Source of the DNA: JBBPZA01 sp963797015
Lineage (GTDB): Bacteria > Actinomycetota > Thermoleophilia > Solirubrobacterales > Solirubrobacteraceae
Direction: 5' to 3'
DNA length: 64,000 nt
NCBI GenBank assembly: GCA_963797015.1
Contig: CAWCNV010000016.1
Coordinates: 124,001 to 188,000, forward strand
Both the position numbers and the translations under genes were made by a program. The notes under the pieces are model-generated. The model was given only the letters and a program-made list of their open reading frames with translations, did not search any database and was not told the DNA's origin. Positions 17,138 through 25,073 of this stretch are shown here, one piece after another; within the stretch, counting starts at the first letter, position 1, and every line of letters starts with the position of its first letter.

Positions 17138-18088
17138 ATGGCGACCGAGGAGGCCACTCTCGCCCAGCGGCTCGTGGCGGGCGACAAGCGCGCGCTCGCG
17201 CGGGCGATCTCGCTCGTCGAGGACGACGACCCCGAGGGCTGGGCGCTCGTGCGCGAGGTCTACGGGCGCACCGGCCGCGCGTCGGTGGTCGGCTTCACCG
17301 GGCCGCCCGGCGTCGGCAAGTCCACGCTGCTGGCGGCGCTGACCAAGGTCAAGCGGGCGGCGGGGCGCGAGATCGCGGTGCTGTCGATCGACCCCTCCTC
17401 GCCCTTCACCCAGGGAGCGCTGCTCGGCGATCGCATCCGGCTCTCGGAGCACTTCCTCGACCCCGGCGTGTTCATCCGCTCGATGGCCAGTCGCGGCGCG
17501 CTCGGCGGCCTGTCGGAGGCGACGCTCCAGGCCGCGTTGTTGATGGACGCCTCGGGCAAGGACGACGTGCTGCTCGAGACGGTGGGCGTCGGCCAGGCGG
17601 AGGTCGACATCATCGACCACGCCGACACGATCGTGCTCGTGCTCATGCCCGGCTCGGGCGACTCGATCCAGGCGCTGAAGGCGGGCGTGATGGAGATCCC
17701 CGACGTGATCGTCGTCAACAAGGCCGATAACCCGCTGACCGACACGATGGTGCGCGAGATCCGCGGCGTGCTCTCGCTCGGGCCGCAACACGGCTGGCGC
17801 GTGCCGATCGTCAAGACCGAGGCCGCGCGCGGGGAGGGGATAGAGGAGCTCGTGGAGCGCCTCGACGCCCACCGCGCGCACATCGAGGCGGAGGGGTCGC
17901 TGAGCGAGCGCCGCCGCCGCAACCTTCGCAACGAGGTCCTCGCGCTGGCCACCTATCGCCTGCGCCGGCGCCTGGAGGAGTCCACGCGCGAGGACCCCGA
18001 GGTCAAGCGCCTGCTCGACGAGGTGGTCGAGCGCCGTCTGGACCCGGCGAGCGCCGCGGCCGCCCTGCTGGAGCGCGAGCGCGACTAG
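17138..18088 (+). CDS. meaB: MeaB/ArgK-family GTPase, chaperone of B12-dependent acyl-CoA mutase
   Basis: A 316-residue G3E-type GTPase. Walker A is FTGPPGVGKST (residues 53-63), followed by SIDPSSPFTQGALLGDRIRL, the family signature, then ETVGVGQAEVDI and the base-specificity motif NKAD. MeaB proteins load and protect adenosylcobalamin in methylmalonyl-CoA or isobutyryl-CoA mutase. The partner is probably the split mutase at 33.0-35.7 kb, which lacks a fused G-domain. The gene is free-standing here, divergent from the acyltransferase and convergent with a flavin oxidase, sharing its CTAG stop. Confidence 0.93.
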   Translation: MATEEATLAQRLVAGDKRALARAISLVEDDDPEGWALVREVYGRTGRASVVGFTGPPGVGKSTLLAALTKVKRAAGREIAVLSIDPSSPFTQGALLGDRIRLSEHFLDPGVFIRSMASRGALGGLSEATLQAALLMDASGKDDVLLETVGVGQAEVDIIDHADTIVLVLMPGSGDSIQALKAGVMEIPDVIVVNKADNPLTDTMVREIRGVLSLGPQHGWRVPIVKTEAARGEGIEELVERLDAHRAHIEAEGSLSERRRRNLRNEVLALATYRLRRRLEESTREDPEVKRLLDEVVERRLDPASAAAALLERERD

Positions 18089-19476
18089 GGCGCCGGCGGC
18101 ACGTTCTGGTTGCCGCGGAAGAGGTTGGTGGGGTCGTAGCGCGCCTTGACCGCTGCGAGCCGGTCCCACGTCGCCCCCGGATAGGCCTCGCGGATGCGCG
18201 CCTCCCCTTCGTCGCCGAGGAAGTTGACGTAGGCACCCGTGTCTCCAGAGCGCAGCGCAGCGGCGAACTCGCTCGCCCACGCCTCGTGGAGGTCCGCGCG
18301 TTCGGGCTGGCCGTGGACGGCGGCGACGTTCGCCATCATCCGGCGCTCGCGATGGGCGAAAGCGGTCGCGTCGGGCGGGACCCGCGCCACGGCGCCGCCG
18401 AGCACGCGCAGCTGGGTCGCCGCCATCGGAGCCGTCGCCCATCCGAGACGCTCGAGGATCGTCTCGGCCGCCGCGCGGTCCACGTCGTCGACGAACAGCG
18501 TCCGCATCGCAGCAAGAGGCTGGGGGCCCTCCTGCTCCGGCGGGAAGACGTCCGGGTAGGCCATCGGGCGGACCATGTCGGCGATCGGCTCGGCCAGCGC
18601 TCGAAGCGGCGCGATCGCGCGCCGGCCCGACTCGGCCTCGCCGGCGTAGGCGAGCGTGGCCAGCACGACCGGCCGTCCGTGCTGCTCGGGCGGCACGAAC
18701 GGCAGCGGCGGGGCCGGCATCACGTTCGCGATCGTCGTGAGCTGATCCGGCGCCGCCTGCGCCTCGGCGACGAACCCCTCGATCACGTCCGGCGTCGCCG
18801 GCAGCAGCAGCATCCCGCCGACGATCCCGTCGAGCTCCTCGAGCCGGAAGAGGAACCTGGTGACCACGCCGAAGTTGCCGCCGCCTCCGCGAAGGGCCCA
18901 GAACAGGTCGGGATGGCTGCCAGCGTCCGCGCGCACGATCTGGCCGTCCGCGGTCACGACCTCGGCGGCGAGCAGCGCGTCGACGGTCAGGCCGTGCTTG
19001 CGCGAGAGGAGGCCGACCCCGCCACCCAGGGTTATCCCGCCGATCCCCACCGAGCCCGTGTCCCCGAACCCGGTCGCCAGGCCGCAGGTCGCCGCGGCGG
19101 CGGTGTACTCCCCGGTGGTGAGCCCGGCCTCCGCCCACGCCGTACGGGCTTCGAGGTCGATGTCGAGCGCCCGCATCTCGCGCAGGTCGAGAACGATCCC
19201 GCCGTCGGTGACGCCGTGCCCGGCGGGACTGTGCCCGCCGCTGCGAACCGCGAGCGGAAGTTCGGTCTCGCTCGCGAGCGCGAGGGCGCGCGCGACGTCC
19301 TCCGCGTCGGCGACGCGGAAGATCGCAGCCGGGCGACGATCGATGCCGCCCGTGAAGACGGTGCGCGCCTCGTCGTATTCGGAGTCGTCGGGGCCGATCA
19401 CCCGACCCTTGAGCTCGCTGCGGAGCTGCGCGATCGAGATGCCGTTGCGGGGGGAGGTTGCGGTCGAGAAGGTCAT
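18085..19476 (-). CDS. FAD-linked oxidase, berberine-bridge-enzyme-like
   Basis: A 463-residue flavoprotein of the vanillyl-alcohol-oxidase/PCMH superfamily. The FAD domain contains LAVRSGGHSPAGHG, where the His of RSGGH is the usual 8-alpha-histidyl FAD attachment site, and GIGGITLGGGVGLLSRKHG. The second (cysteinyl) attachment site of bicovalent members is not seen. The C-terminal BBE motif NFLGDEG...YDPTNLFRGNQNV completes the fold. Members oxidise sugars, alkaloids or polyketides with O2; the substrate here cannot be told. Start ATG at 19476. It converges on meaB and is divergent from the lyase gene. Confidence 0.9.
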   Translation of the reverse strand: MTFSTATSPRNGISIAQLRSELKGRVIGPDDSEYDEARTVFTGGIDRRPAAIFRVADAEDVARALALASETELPLAVRSGGHSPAGHGVTDGGIVLDLREMRALDIDLEARTAWAEAGLTTGEYTAAAATCGLATGFGDTGSVGIGGITLGGGVGLLSRKHGLTVDALLAAEVVTADGQIVRADAGSHPDLFWALRGGGGNFGVVTRFLFRLEELDGIVGGMLLLPATPDVIEGFVAEAQAAPDQLTTIANVMPAPPLPFVPPEQHGRPVVLATLAYAGEAESGRRAIAPLRALAEPIADMVRPMAYPDVFPPEQEGPQPLAAMRTLFVDDVDRAAAETILERLGWATAPMAATQLRVLGGAVARVPPDATAFAHRERRMMANVAAVHGQPERADLHEAWASEFAAALRSGDTGAYVNFLGDEGEARIREAYPGATWDRLAAVKARYDPTNLFRGNQNVPPAP

Positions 19477-19540
19477 GACCGCGAGGGTGGCAACGGGCGG
19501 CGGCGATGGCGATGGGGCTGCCCAGCGTAGGCGGAGGGGG

Positions 19541-19569
19541 TTATCCGTACATGCGCCACTCCGTATGGT
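19541..19569 (+). promoter_or_regulatory. Possible promoter of the lyase gene
   Basis: A TTATCC hexamer (19541-19546) and TATGGT (19564-19569) are separated by 17 bp, and the box ends 9 nt before the ATG at 19579. The -35 match is weak. Confidence 0.35.
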
Positions 19570-19578
19570 TCCACGCCG

Positions 19579-20445
19579 ATGACCGGCGCCCAGCGGATCC
19601 GCGAGCTGGTGGCGGACGACACCGTGCTCATGCCGGGTGTCTACGACGCGCTGACAGCGCGGATTGCCGCGCGCGTCGGGTTCGACGTCGTGTTCATCTC
19701 CGGCTACTCGGTCAGCGCGGCGCGGCTGGGCGAGCCGGACTTCGGGTTCCTGACCCAGAGCGAGATGGCCGATGCCGCGCGCGCCGTGTGCCGCGTGTCG
19801 AACGCCCCGGTGATAGTGGATGCCGACACCGGCTACGGCAACGCGCTGAACGTGATGCGCACCGTGCGCGACCTGCAGGAGGCCGGCGCCGCGGGGATCT
19901 TCCTCGAGGACCAGGTGTGGCCGAAGAAGTGCGGCCACATGGCGGGCAAGCGCGTGGTCGAGGTCGATGAGCACGCGGCGAAGCTGCGCGCCGCCGTGGA
20001 GGCGCGCGGCGAGCGCGACCTGTTCGTCGTGGCCCGCACCGACGCGCGCCAGCCGCTGGGCCTGGAGGCCGCGATCGAGCGGTGCCTGGCCTACAAGGAG
20101 GCGGGCGCCGACGCGCTGTTCGTCGAGGCGCCGCAGTCGGTCGACGAGCTCGAGCGGATCGCCGCCGCGCTGCCACCGCCGCTGGTCGCCAACATGATCG
20201 AGCGTGGGGTCACCCCGCACTTATCGCGAAGCGAGCTGCGCGAGCTCGGCTTCGCGCTGATCGTCTGCCCGCTCGCCGGCCTGTTCGCGGCGGCCAAGGC
20301 GGTCCAGGACGTGCTCGTCGAGTTGCGCGACCGCGAGACCACGGCCGGCGTCGTCGACCGCATGCTCGCCTTCGACGACTTCAACGCGCTGGTCGAGCTC
20401 GAGGCGCGCTACGCCGACGAGGCTCGGTACGCGGCCGACTCCTAG
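19579..20445 (+). CDS. Isocitrate lyase/PEP mutase superfamily enzyme
   Basis: A 288-residue TIM-barrel enzyme. It has LMPGVYDALTARIAARVGFDVVFISGYSVSA at the N-terminus, the metal-binding VDADTGYGN, and the catalytic-loop motif EDQVWPKKCGHMAGK, where KKCGH resembles the KRCGH of 2-methylisocitrate lyase. Phosphonate mutases carry a different loop, so C-C lyase activity on a 2-methylisocitrate, 2,3-dimethylmalate or oxaloacetate type substrate is more likely. It could belong to propionate/short-chain acid metabolism along with the B12 mutase, but no methylcitrate synthase is nearby. It ends in a CTAG shared with the convergent membrane protein gene. Confidence 0.88.
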   Translation: MTGAQRIRELVADDTVLMPGVYDALTARIAARVGFDVVFISGYSVSAARLGEPDFGFLTQSEMADAARAVCRVSNAPVIVDADTGYGNALNVMRTVRDLQEAGAAGIFLEDQVWPKKCGHMAGKRVVEVDEHAAKLRAAVEARGERDLFVVARTDARQPLGLEAAIERCLAYKEAGADALFVEAPQSVDELERIAAALPPPLVANMIERGVTPHLSRSELRELGFALIVCPLAGLFAAAKAVQDVLVELRDRETTAGVVDRMLAFDDFNALVELEARYADEARYAADS

Positions 20446-21836
20446 GCGAGCGCCGGGCGCCGGCGCGCCCGCCGGGTGCGCCACTGCTGCGCCCCCAGCG
20501 CCAGCAGGGCGGCGAGCACGGCGAGGGCGACGACGGTCGGCCACGGCCCGGGCCCGGCGAAGCGCGGCAGCGCCTCGCGCAGCGGCCCGAGCGGGACGCG
20601 GAGCGGCGGCGCCCCCCAGCCGCCCGAGCCCAGGCGCAGCTCGAGCACGAGCCAGGCGCTCGTTGCCAGCGTCAGCGCGGCGAGCGCGGCGCCGGCTCGC
20701 GGCGCGTGTCGCAGGCCCCAGGCGGCGAGCGCCGCGCCCGCCGGCAGCACGGGGATCAGCGCGCGGCCCGGGAACCACGGTCCCTGCATCGCTCCGGTGA
20801 GGAACGCGGCCACGAAGACCTGCGCCGCGCACACCAGCGCCAGCAGCCCGGCCGCGACCTCGACGTCGATGCGTGCGGGCACGGCGCGCGCCACGCGCTC
20901 GCGCCGCGACCGCCACAGCAGCCACAGGGACCACAGCGCCAGCGCGGCGAACGGCGCCCAGCGCAGCAGCCCGACGTCGCGGTCGATCCACAGCCCGACC
21001 AGCCGGTCGGCGCGGTCCAGCCACCCGTCCAGCGACTCCGGCAACACCGGGCTGGCGGTCGGCGTGGCGGCCGCCTCGGGCGCCAGCCCACCGTACAGGC
21101 GGGCGCTGAGCGAGACGAAGAGGACGAGCGAGAACAGCATGACCTCGAGCGCCATCAGGCCGCCGACGCTCCCGCGCCGGCGCCCGAGCCAGCGGGCGAC
21201 CGCCAGCGCGACGATCGCCGCTGGAACGACCTCGACCGTGCCCAGCCACGGCAACAGCGCGGCCAGCGCGACAGCGAGCAGCGCCGTGCGCATGCGCGGA
21301 CGGTCGCGGACGCGCAGCGCCACGGAGCAGGCACCGGTCAGCGCCGCCGCCGCGGCGATCTCCGGCGAGACCGAGGTGGCGTAGGCCAGCGCCGGCGGCG
21401 AGAGCCCGGCGACGAGGGCGGCGGCGGTGGCGTATGGCTCGGGCACCAGCCTGCGCGCGAGCCCGATCGCGAGCGCGAAGGCCAGCGCCGCCAGCGCCGC
21501 GACGAACAGCTCGACGGCGACCGGGCCGCCGAGCGCGTACGCCGGCGCGATCAGCAGCGCGAAGCCGGCGGCGTAGGGCTCGTCGATGCGGCCGTCGGTG
21601 GGCGACCCGTGCGGCACCAGCGTGCCCGGGTACCAGTCCGCGTACGCGCGCGACCGATACTGGTTGGCGACGTCGAGGTCGCGGTCGTGGACGATCGAGT
21701 CGGCGAGCAGCAGGTAGTGCGGCTCGTCGCCGCCGTAGTCAGAGGCTCCCTGCGCGCGGATCCCGATCGTGCTCGCGTAGACCGCGAACAGCAGCGCCCA
21801 GACGACCAGGGCGCGGCGCAGAACGCGGCCCCGCAC
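20442..21836 (-). CDS. GT-C-type integral membrane protein
   Basis: A 464-residue polytopic protein with about ten to twelve hydrophobic helices. After the first helix the outer loop reads DYGGDEPHYLLLADSI, an acidic motif typical of GT39/DUF2029-like glycosyltransferases that use polyprenyl-linked sugars. No soluble catalytic domain is present. The GTG start at 21836 directly follows the stop of the upstream acyl-CoA dehydrogenase gene on the same strand, so the two may be co-transcribed even though no functional link is evident. Confidence 0.78.
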   Translation of the reverse strand: MRGRVLRRALVVWALLFAVYASTIGIRAQGASDYGGDEPHYLLLADSIVHDRDLDVANQYRSRAYADWYPGTLVPHGSPTDGRIDEPYAAGFALLIAPAYALGGPVAVELFVAALAALAFALAIGLARRLVPEPYATAAALVAGLSPPALAYATSVSPEIAAAAALTGACSVALRVRDRPRMRTALLAVALAALLPWLGTVEVVPAAIVALAVARWLGRRRGSVGGLMALEVMLFSLVLFVSLSARLYGGLAPEAAATPTASPVLPESLDGWLDRADRLVGLWIDRDVGLLRWAPFAALALWSLWLLWRSRRERVARAVPARIDVEVAAGLLALVCAAQVFVAAFLTGAMQGPWFPGRALIPVLPAGAALAAWGLRHAPRAGAALAALTLATSAWLVLELRLGSGGWGAPPLRVPLGPLREALPRFAGPGPWPTVVALAVLAALLALGAQQWRTRRARRRPALA

Positions 21837-22970
21837 TCAGGCGCCCAGGGCCCGGGCGATGACCATCTGCTGCACCTCGTCGGTCCCCTCGCCGATCGTG
21901 AGGATCTTCGCGTCGCGGTAGAAGCGGCACACCGGGTACTCCTCGATGTAGCCGTAGCCGCCGTGGATCTGCACGGCCTCCTCGGTGGCCCGCACTGCGA
22001 GGCGGCCGGTCTTGAGCTTGGCCTGTGCGGCGGTGAGCGTGAAGTTGCGGCCCGCGTCCTTCTCGCGCGCGGCCTTGTAGGTGAGCAGGCGGGCCGCCTC
22101 GATCTCGGTCGACAGGTCCGCGAGCTTGGCCTGGATCGTCTGGAAGCGCGAGATCGGCTGCCCGAACGCGCGCCGCTCGCGGGCGTAGGCGAGCGCCTCG
22201 TCGAGCGCCCCCTGGGCCAGCCCGACGCCCATCGCCGCCACCCCGATGCGTCCGATGTCGAGGATGTGGAGGAACTGCTTGAGGCCGGCGCCACGTTGCC
22301 CCAGGAGGTTCTCGGCGGGCACGCGGCAGTCGCTGAAGGTCAGCGGCCGCGTGTCCGACGCGTTCCAGCCCATCTTGCGGTACGGCTCGCCCTGCTCGTA
22401 GCCCGGCGTACCGTTCGGGACGATCAGGTTGGAGATCTCGTCCTCGCCTGTGCGGGCGGTGATGGCCACGTGGCCGGAGACGCGCGTCCCGGCGTTGGTG
22501 ATGAACTGCTTGGCGCCGTCGATCACCCAGTCGCCGTTCTGCTCCCGGGCCCGGGTGCGGGTATTACCGGCGTCCGACCCCGCGTCGGGCTCGGTGAGCC
22601 CGAAGGCGCCGAGCTTGCGGCCGGCGCACAGATCGGGCAGCAGGCTCTGCTTCTGCTCGGTCGAGCCGAACAGGTAGATCGGCTGGGTTCCCAGCGACGT
22701 GTGCGCGCAAAGCGTGATCGCCACCGAGGAGTCGACGCGCGTCAGCTCCTCCACGCACAGCGCGTAGGCCAACGTGTCGCCGCCGCCCCCTCCGTGCTCC
22801 TCCGGGAACGGGATGCCCATCCAGCCGAGCTCGCCGAGCCGCGCCACGATCTCGTAGGGGAAGCTCTTGGTGCGGTCGAGCTCCTCGGCCACCGGCGCGA
22901 TCTCCGCCACGGCGAACTCGCGGACGGTGTCTCGGATCAGGCGGTGATCGTCTGAGAGGTCGAAGTCCAC
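21837..22970 (-). CDS. Acyl-CoA dehydrogenase
   Basis: A 377-residue acyl-CoA dehydrogenase. Signatures are LGAFGLTEPDAGSDAGNTRTRA (FAD/substrate region), the C-terminal QIHGGYGYIEEYPVCRFYRDAKILTIGEGTDEVQQMVIAR, and the catalytic Glu expected in IGEGTDE. This composition fits short/medium-chain and branched-chain enzymes. It would pass electrons to the ETF encoded at 35.7-37.5 kb and from there to the ETF:quinone oxidoreductase. Start GTG at 22970 (VDFDLSDDHRL). A phosphoesterase remnant lies directly upstream. Confidence 0.93.
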   Translation of the reverse strand: MDFDLSDDHRLIRDTVREFAVAEIAPVAEELDRTKSFPYEIVARLGELGWMGIPFPEEHGGGGGDTLAYALCVEELTRVDSSVAITLCAHTSLGTQPIYLFGSTEQKQSLLPDLCAGRKLGAFGLTEPDAGSDAGNTRTRAREQNGDWVIDGAKQFITNAGTRVSGHVAITARTGEDEISNLIVPNGTPGYEQGEPYRKMGWNASDTRPLTFSDCRVPAENLLGQRGAGLKQFLHILDIGRIGVAAMGVGLAQGALDEALAYARERRAFGQPISRFQTIQAKLADLSTEIEAARLLTYKAAREKDAGRNFTLTAAQAKLKTGRLAVRATEEAVQIHGGYGYIEEYPVCRFYRDAKILTIGEGTDEVQQMVIARALGA

Positions 22971-22980
22971 GCGCGCATTG

Positions 22981-23220
22981 TCACAGAGGGACCAGCTCGA
23001 GCAGTGCGATCTCCGCCGGCGCGAAGAGCCGTGCCGGTATGCCCGTCGTCCCCACTCCGCGGGTCACGAACAGCCGCCGTACGCCCTCCTCGATCAGCCC
23101 GGACAGGTAGCGCGCTCCGTGCCGCGAGGGGATGAAGCGACGGGCCCAGTCGTGGTTGCCCAGCACGGCCACAACGCCGAGCGTGCCGCGCGGCGCCCGG
23201 CGGTAGAATGGTTGATATCC
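22981..23220 (-). pseudogene. Metallophosphoesterase remnant with internal deletion
   Basis: The minus strand encodes RRAPRGTLGVVAVLGNHDW, the GNHD metal-binding motif of YkuE-like calcineurin phosphoesterases. Four residues later it jumps to PSRHGARYLSGLIEEG, then to RLFVTRGVGTTGIPARLFAPAEIALLEL, the normal C-terminal end of the same family. The roughly 100 residues that should lie between (GHxH metal ligands) and everything before GNHD are missing; a TGA at 23221-23223 closes the frame upstream. It is therefore a decayed fragment. The ABC exporter promoter starts inside its upstream edge. Confidence 0.75.
23204..23209 (+). promoter_or_regulatory. -10 box TAGAAT of the ABC exporter
   Basis: TAGAAT matches TATAAT in five of six bases and ends 19 nt before the ATG at 23229. 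No good -35 is visible, and the start codon has no Shine-Dalgarno sequence. Confidence 0.45.
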
Positions 23221-23225
23221 TCAAC
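23211..23225. promoter_or_regulatory. Operator-like inverted repeat GTTGA-N5-TCAAC
   Basis: A perfect 5-bp dyad (GTTGA TATCC TCAAC) sits just downstream of the TAGAAT box, over the predicted transcription start. MarR- and PadR-type repressors bind AT-richer dyads of this kind in front of drug exporters. No repressor gene is adjacent. Confidence 0.5.
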
Positions 23226-23228
23226 TAA

Positions 23229-25037
23229 ATGCTGAAGTCCGACACACGCCGGATCGTCAGCCTCTTCCGGCCCTACCGGAGGCGGCTCGGGGTGGTGCTC
23301 GCGCTGATCCTGCTCTCCGCCGGGCTGGGCATGGCGCCGCCGTTCCTGCTTCGCGCGGTGCTCGACCAGGCCATCCCGCAGCGCGACACCGCGCTGCTGA
23401 CGGCGCTGGTCGCCGGCATGGTCGGCGTCGCCGTCGTCACCGGCGCTCTGGGCGTGGCGCAGACGTGGCTCTCGAACCTCGTCGGGCAGCGCGTCATGCA
23501 CGACCTGCGCTCGGCGGTCTACCGGCACCTTCAGCGCTTGTCGCTCGCCTTCTTCACGCGCACGCGGACGGGCGAGGTCCAGTCGCGGATCGCGAACGAC
23601 ATCGGCGGCGTCCAGAACGTGGTGACGACCACGGCGACCTCGATCGTCTCCAACCTGACGACGGTCATCGCCACGATCGTGGCCATGTTCCTGCTCGACT
23701 GGCGCCTGGCGGCGTTCTCGCTTGCGCTGCTGCCGGTGTTCGTGGCCCTGACGCGTCGCGTCGGCCGCGAGCGCAAGCGCATCACCACCCATCGCCAGCG
23801 GGCGATGGCCGACATCTCGATCCTGGTCGAGGAGTCGCTGTCGGTGTCGGGGATCCTGCTCGGCAAGACCATGGGACGCTCCGGCGAGCTCGCGGACCGC
23901 TTCGAGGGCGAGTCGGCCCGGCTCGCCGACCTCGAGGTCAGCCAGCGGATGGCCGGGCGCTGGGTGATGGCCTCGGTGCAGGCTGCGTTCGCGATCATGC
24001 CGGCGCTCGTCTACTGGTTCGCCGGCATGAGCTACGCGAGCGGCGGAGATGCCATCTCGCTGGGCACGCTGGTGGCGTTCACCACGCTGCAGACGCGGCT
24101 CTTCTTCCCGATCGGCCAGCTTCTCAACGTCGGCATCGACCTCCAGACCTCGGTCGCGCTCTTCGACCGCATCTTCGAGTACCTCGACCTGCCGGTAGAG
24201 CTGGCCGAGGAGCAGGGCGCGCGCGAGCTCGAGCGCGAGGCTCTGCGAGGCGAGCTGATCTTCGAGGACGTCTCGTTCCGCTATGACGAGGAGTCGGACT
24301 GGACGCTGCGCGAGATAGAGCTCGTCGCGCCGGCCGGCACCCGTACCGCGATCGTGGGGGAGACCGGCTCGGGCAAGACCACGCTCGGCTACCTGACCGC
24401 GCGTCTGTATGACCCCCAGCGCGGGCGCGTGACGCTCGACGGCGTCGACCTGCGCGAGCTGCGCTTCAGCTCGCTGGCGGCCGCGGTGGGGGTGGTCTCG
24501 CAGGAGACCTACCTCTTCCACGCCAGCGTGCGCGAGAACCTGCGCTTCGCGGCCCCGGAGGCGACCGACGAGGAGGTCGAGTCGGCGGCACGCGCGGCGC
24601 GCATCCACGACCTGATCGCGTCGCTGCCCGAGGGCTACGACACGATGGTCGGCGAGCGTGGCTACCGCTTCTCGGGCGGCGAGAAGCAGCGCATCGCGAT
24701 CGCTCGCACGATCCTGCGCAACCCGCCAGTGCTCGTCCTCGACGAGGCCACGAGCGCGCTCGACACGCGTACCGAGCGGGCCGTTCAGGAGGCGCTCGAC
24801 GAGCTCGCCGAGGGGCGCACGACGATCGCCATCGCCCACCGGCTGTCGACCGTTCGCGACGCCGACCAGATCGTCGTGCTCGACGGTGGCCGGATCGTCG
24901 AGCGCGGCGCGCACGAGGAGCTGCTCGAGCGGCGCGGGCGCTACGCCGCGCTGGTCGCCCGCGACCTGGGCGAGCGGATCGACCTCCAGGCTCCGGCCGA
25001 GCCGCCGTCGGCCTTCGACAGGTCCATCTCGCAGTAG
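23229..25037 (+). CDS. ABC exporter half-transporter (permease-ATPase fusion)
   Basis: A 602-residue type IV ABC half-transporter that should act as a dimer. The membrane domain spans residues about 15-310 with six helices. The ATPase domain has Walker A VGETGSGKTT (about 378-387), the Q-loop SQETYLFHASVRENL, signature FSGGEKQRIAIAR, Walker B VLVLDEATSALD and switch AHRLST. Relatives export lipids or drugs. The start ATG at 23229 follows an operator-like dyad with almost no leader, pointing to substrate- or stress-induced expression. It converges on the histidine kinase gene. Confidence 0.93.
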   Translation: MLKSDTRRIVSLFRPYRRRLGVVLALILLSAGLGMAPPFLLRAVLDQAIPQRDTALLTALVAGMVGVAVVTGALGVAQTWLSNLVGQRVMHDLRSAVYRHLQRLSLAFFTRTRTGEVQSRIANDIGGVQNVVTTTATSIVSNLTTVIATIVAMFLLDWRLAAFSLALLPVFVALTRRVGRERKRITTHRQRAMADISILVEESLSVSGILLGKTMGRSGELADRFEGESARLADLEVSQRMAGRWVMASVQAAFAIMPALVYWFAGMSYASGGDAISLGTLVAFTTLQTRLFFPIGQLLNVGIDLQTSVALFDRIFEYLDLPVELAEEQGARELEREALRGELIFEDVSFRYDEESDWTLREIELVAPAGTRTAIVGETGSGKTTLGYLTARLYDPQRGRVTLDGVDLRELRFSSLAAAVGVVSQETYLFHASVRENLRFAAPEATDEEVESAARAARIHDLIASLPEGYDTMVGERGYRFSGGEKQRIAIARTILRNPPVLVLDEATSALDTRTERAVQEALDELAEGRTTIAIAHRLSTVRDADQIVVLDGGRIVERGAHEELLERRGRYAALVARDLGERIDLQAPAEPPSAFDRSISQ

Positions 25038-25073
25038 CGCGAATAGCCGCCGGGCCTCCGCCGGCGCCACTGC

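Noticed and set aside
20082..22955. Very long plus-strand open frame (about 957 codons)
   Set aside because: It is antisense to a membrane protein and an acyl-CoA dehydrogenase with clear motifs. Its translation is low-complexity Arg/Gly/Ala, the usual third-position shadow in GC-rich DNA.
23094..25070. Long minus-strand open frame opposite the ABC exporter
   Set aside because: Low-complexity shadow of a gene with complete ABC motifs.
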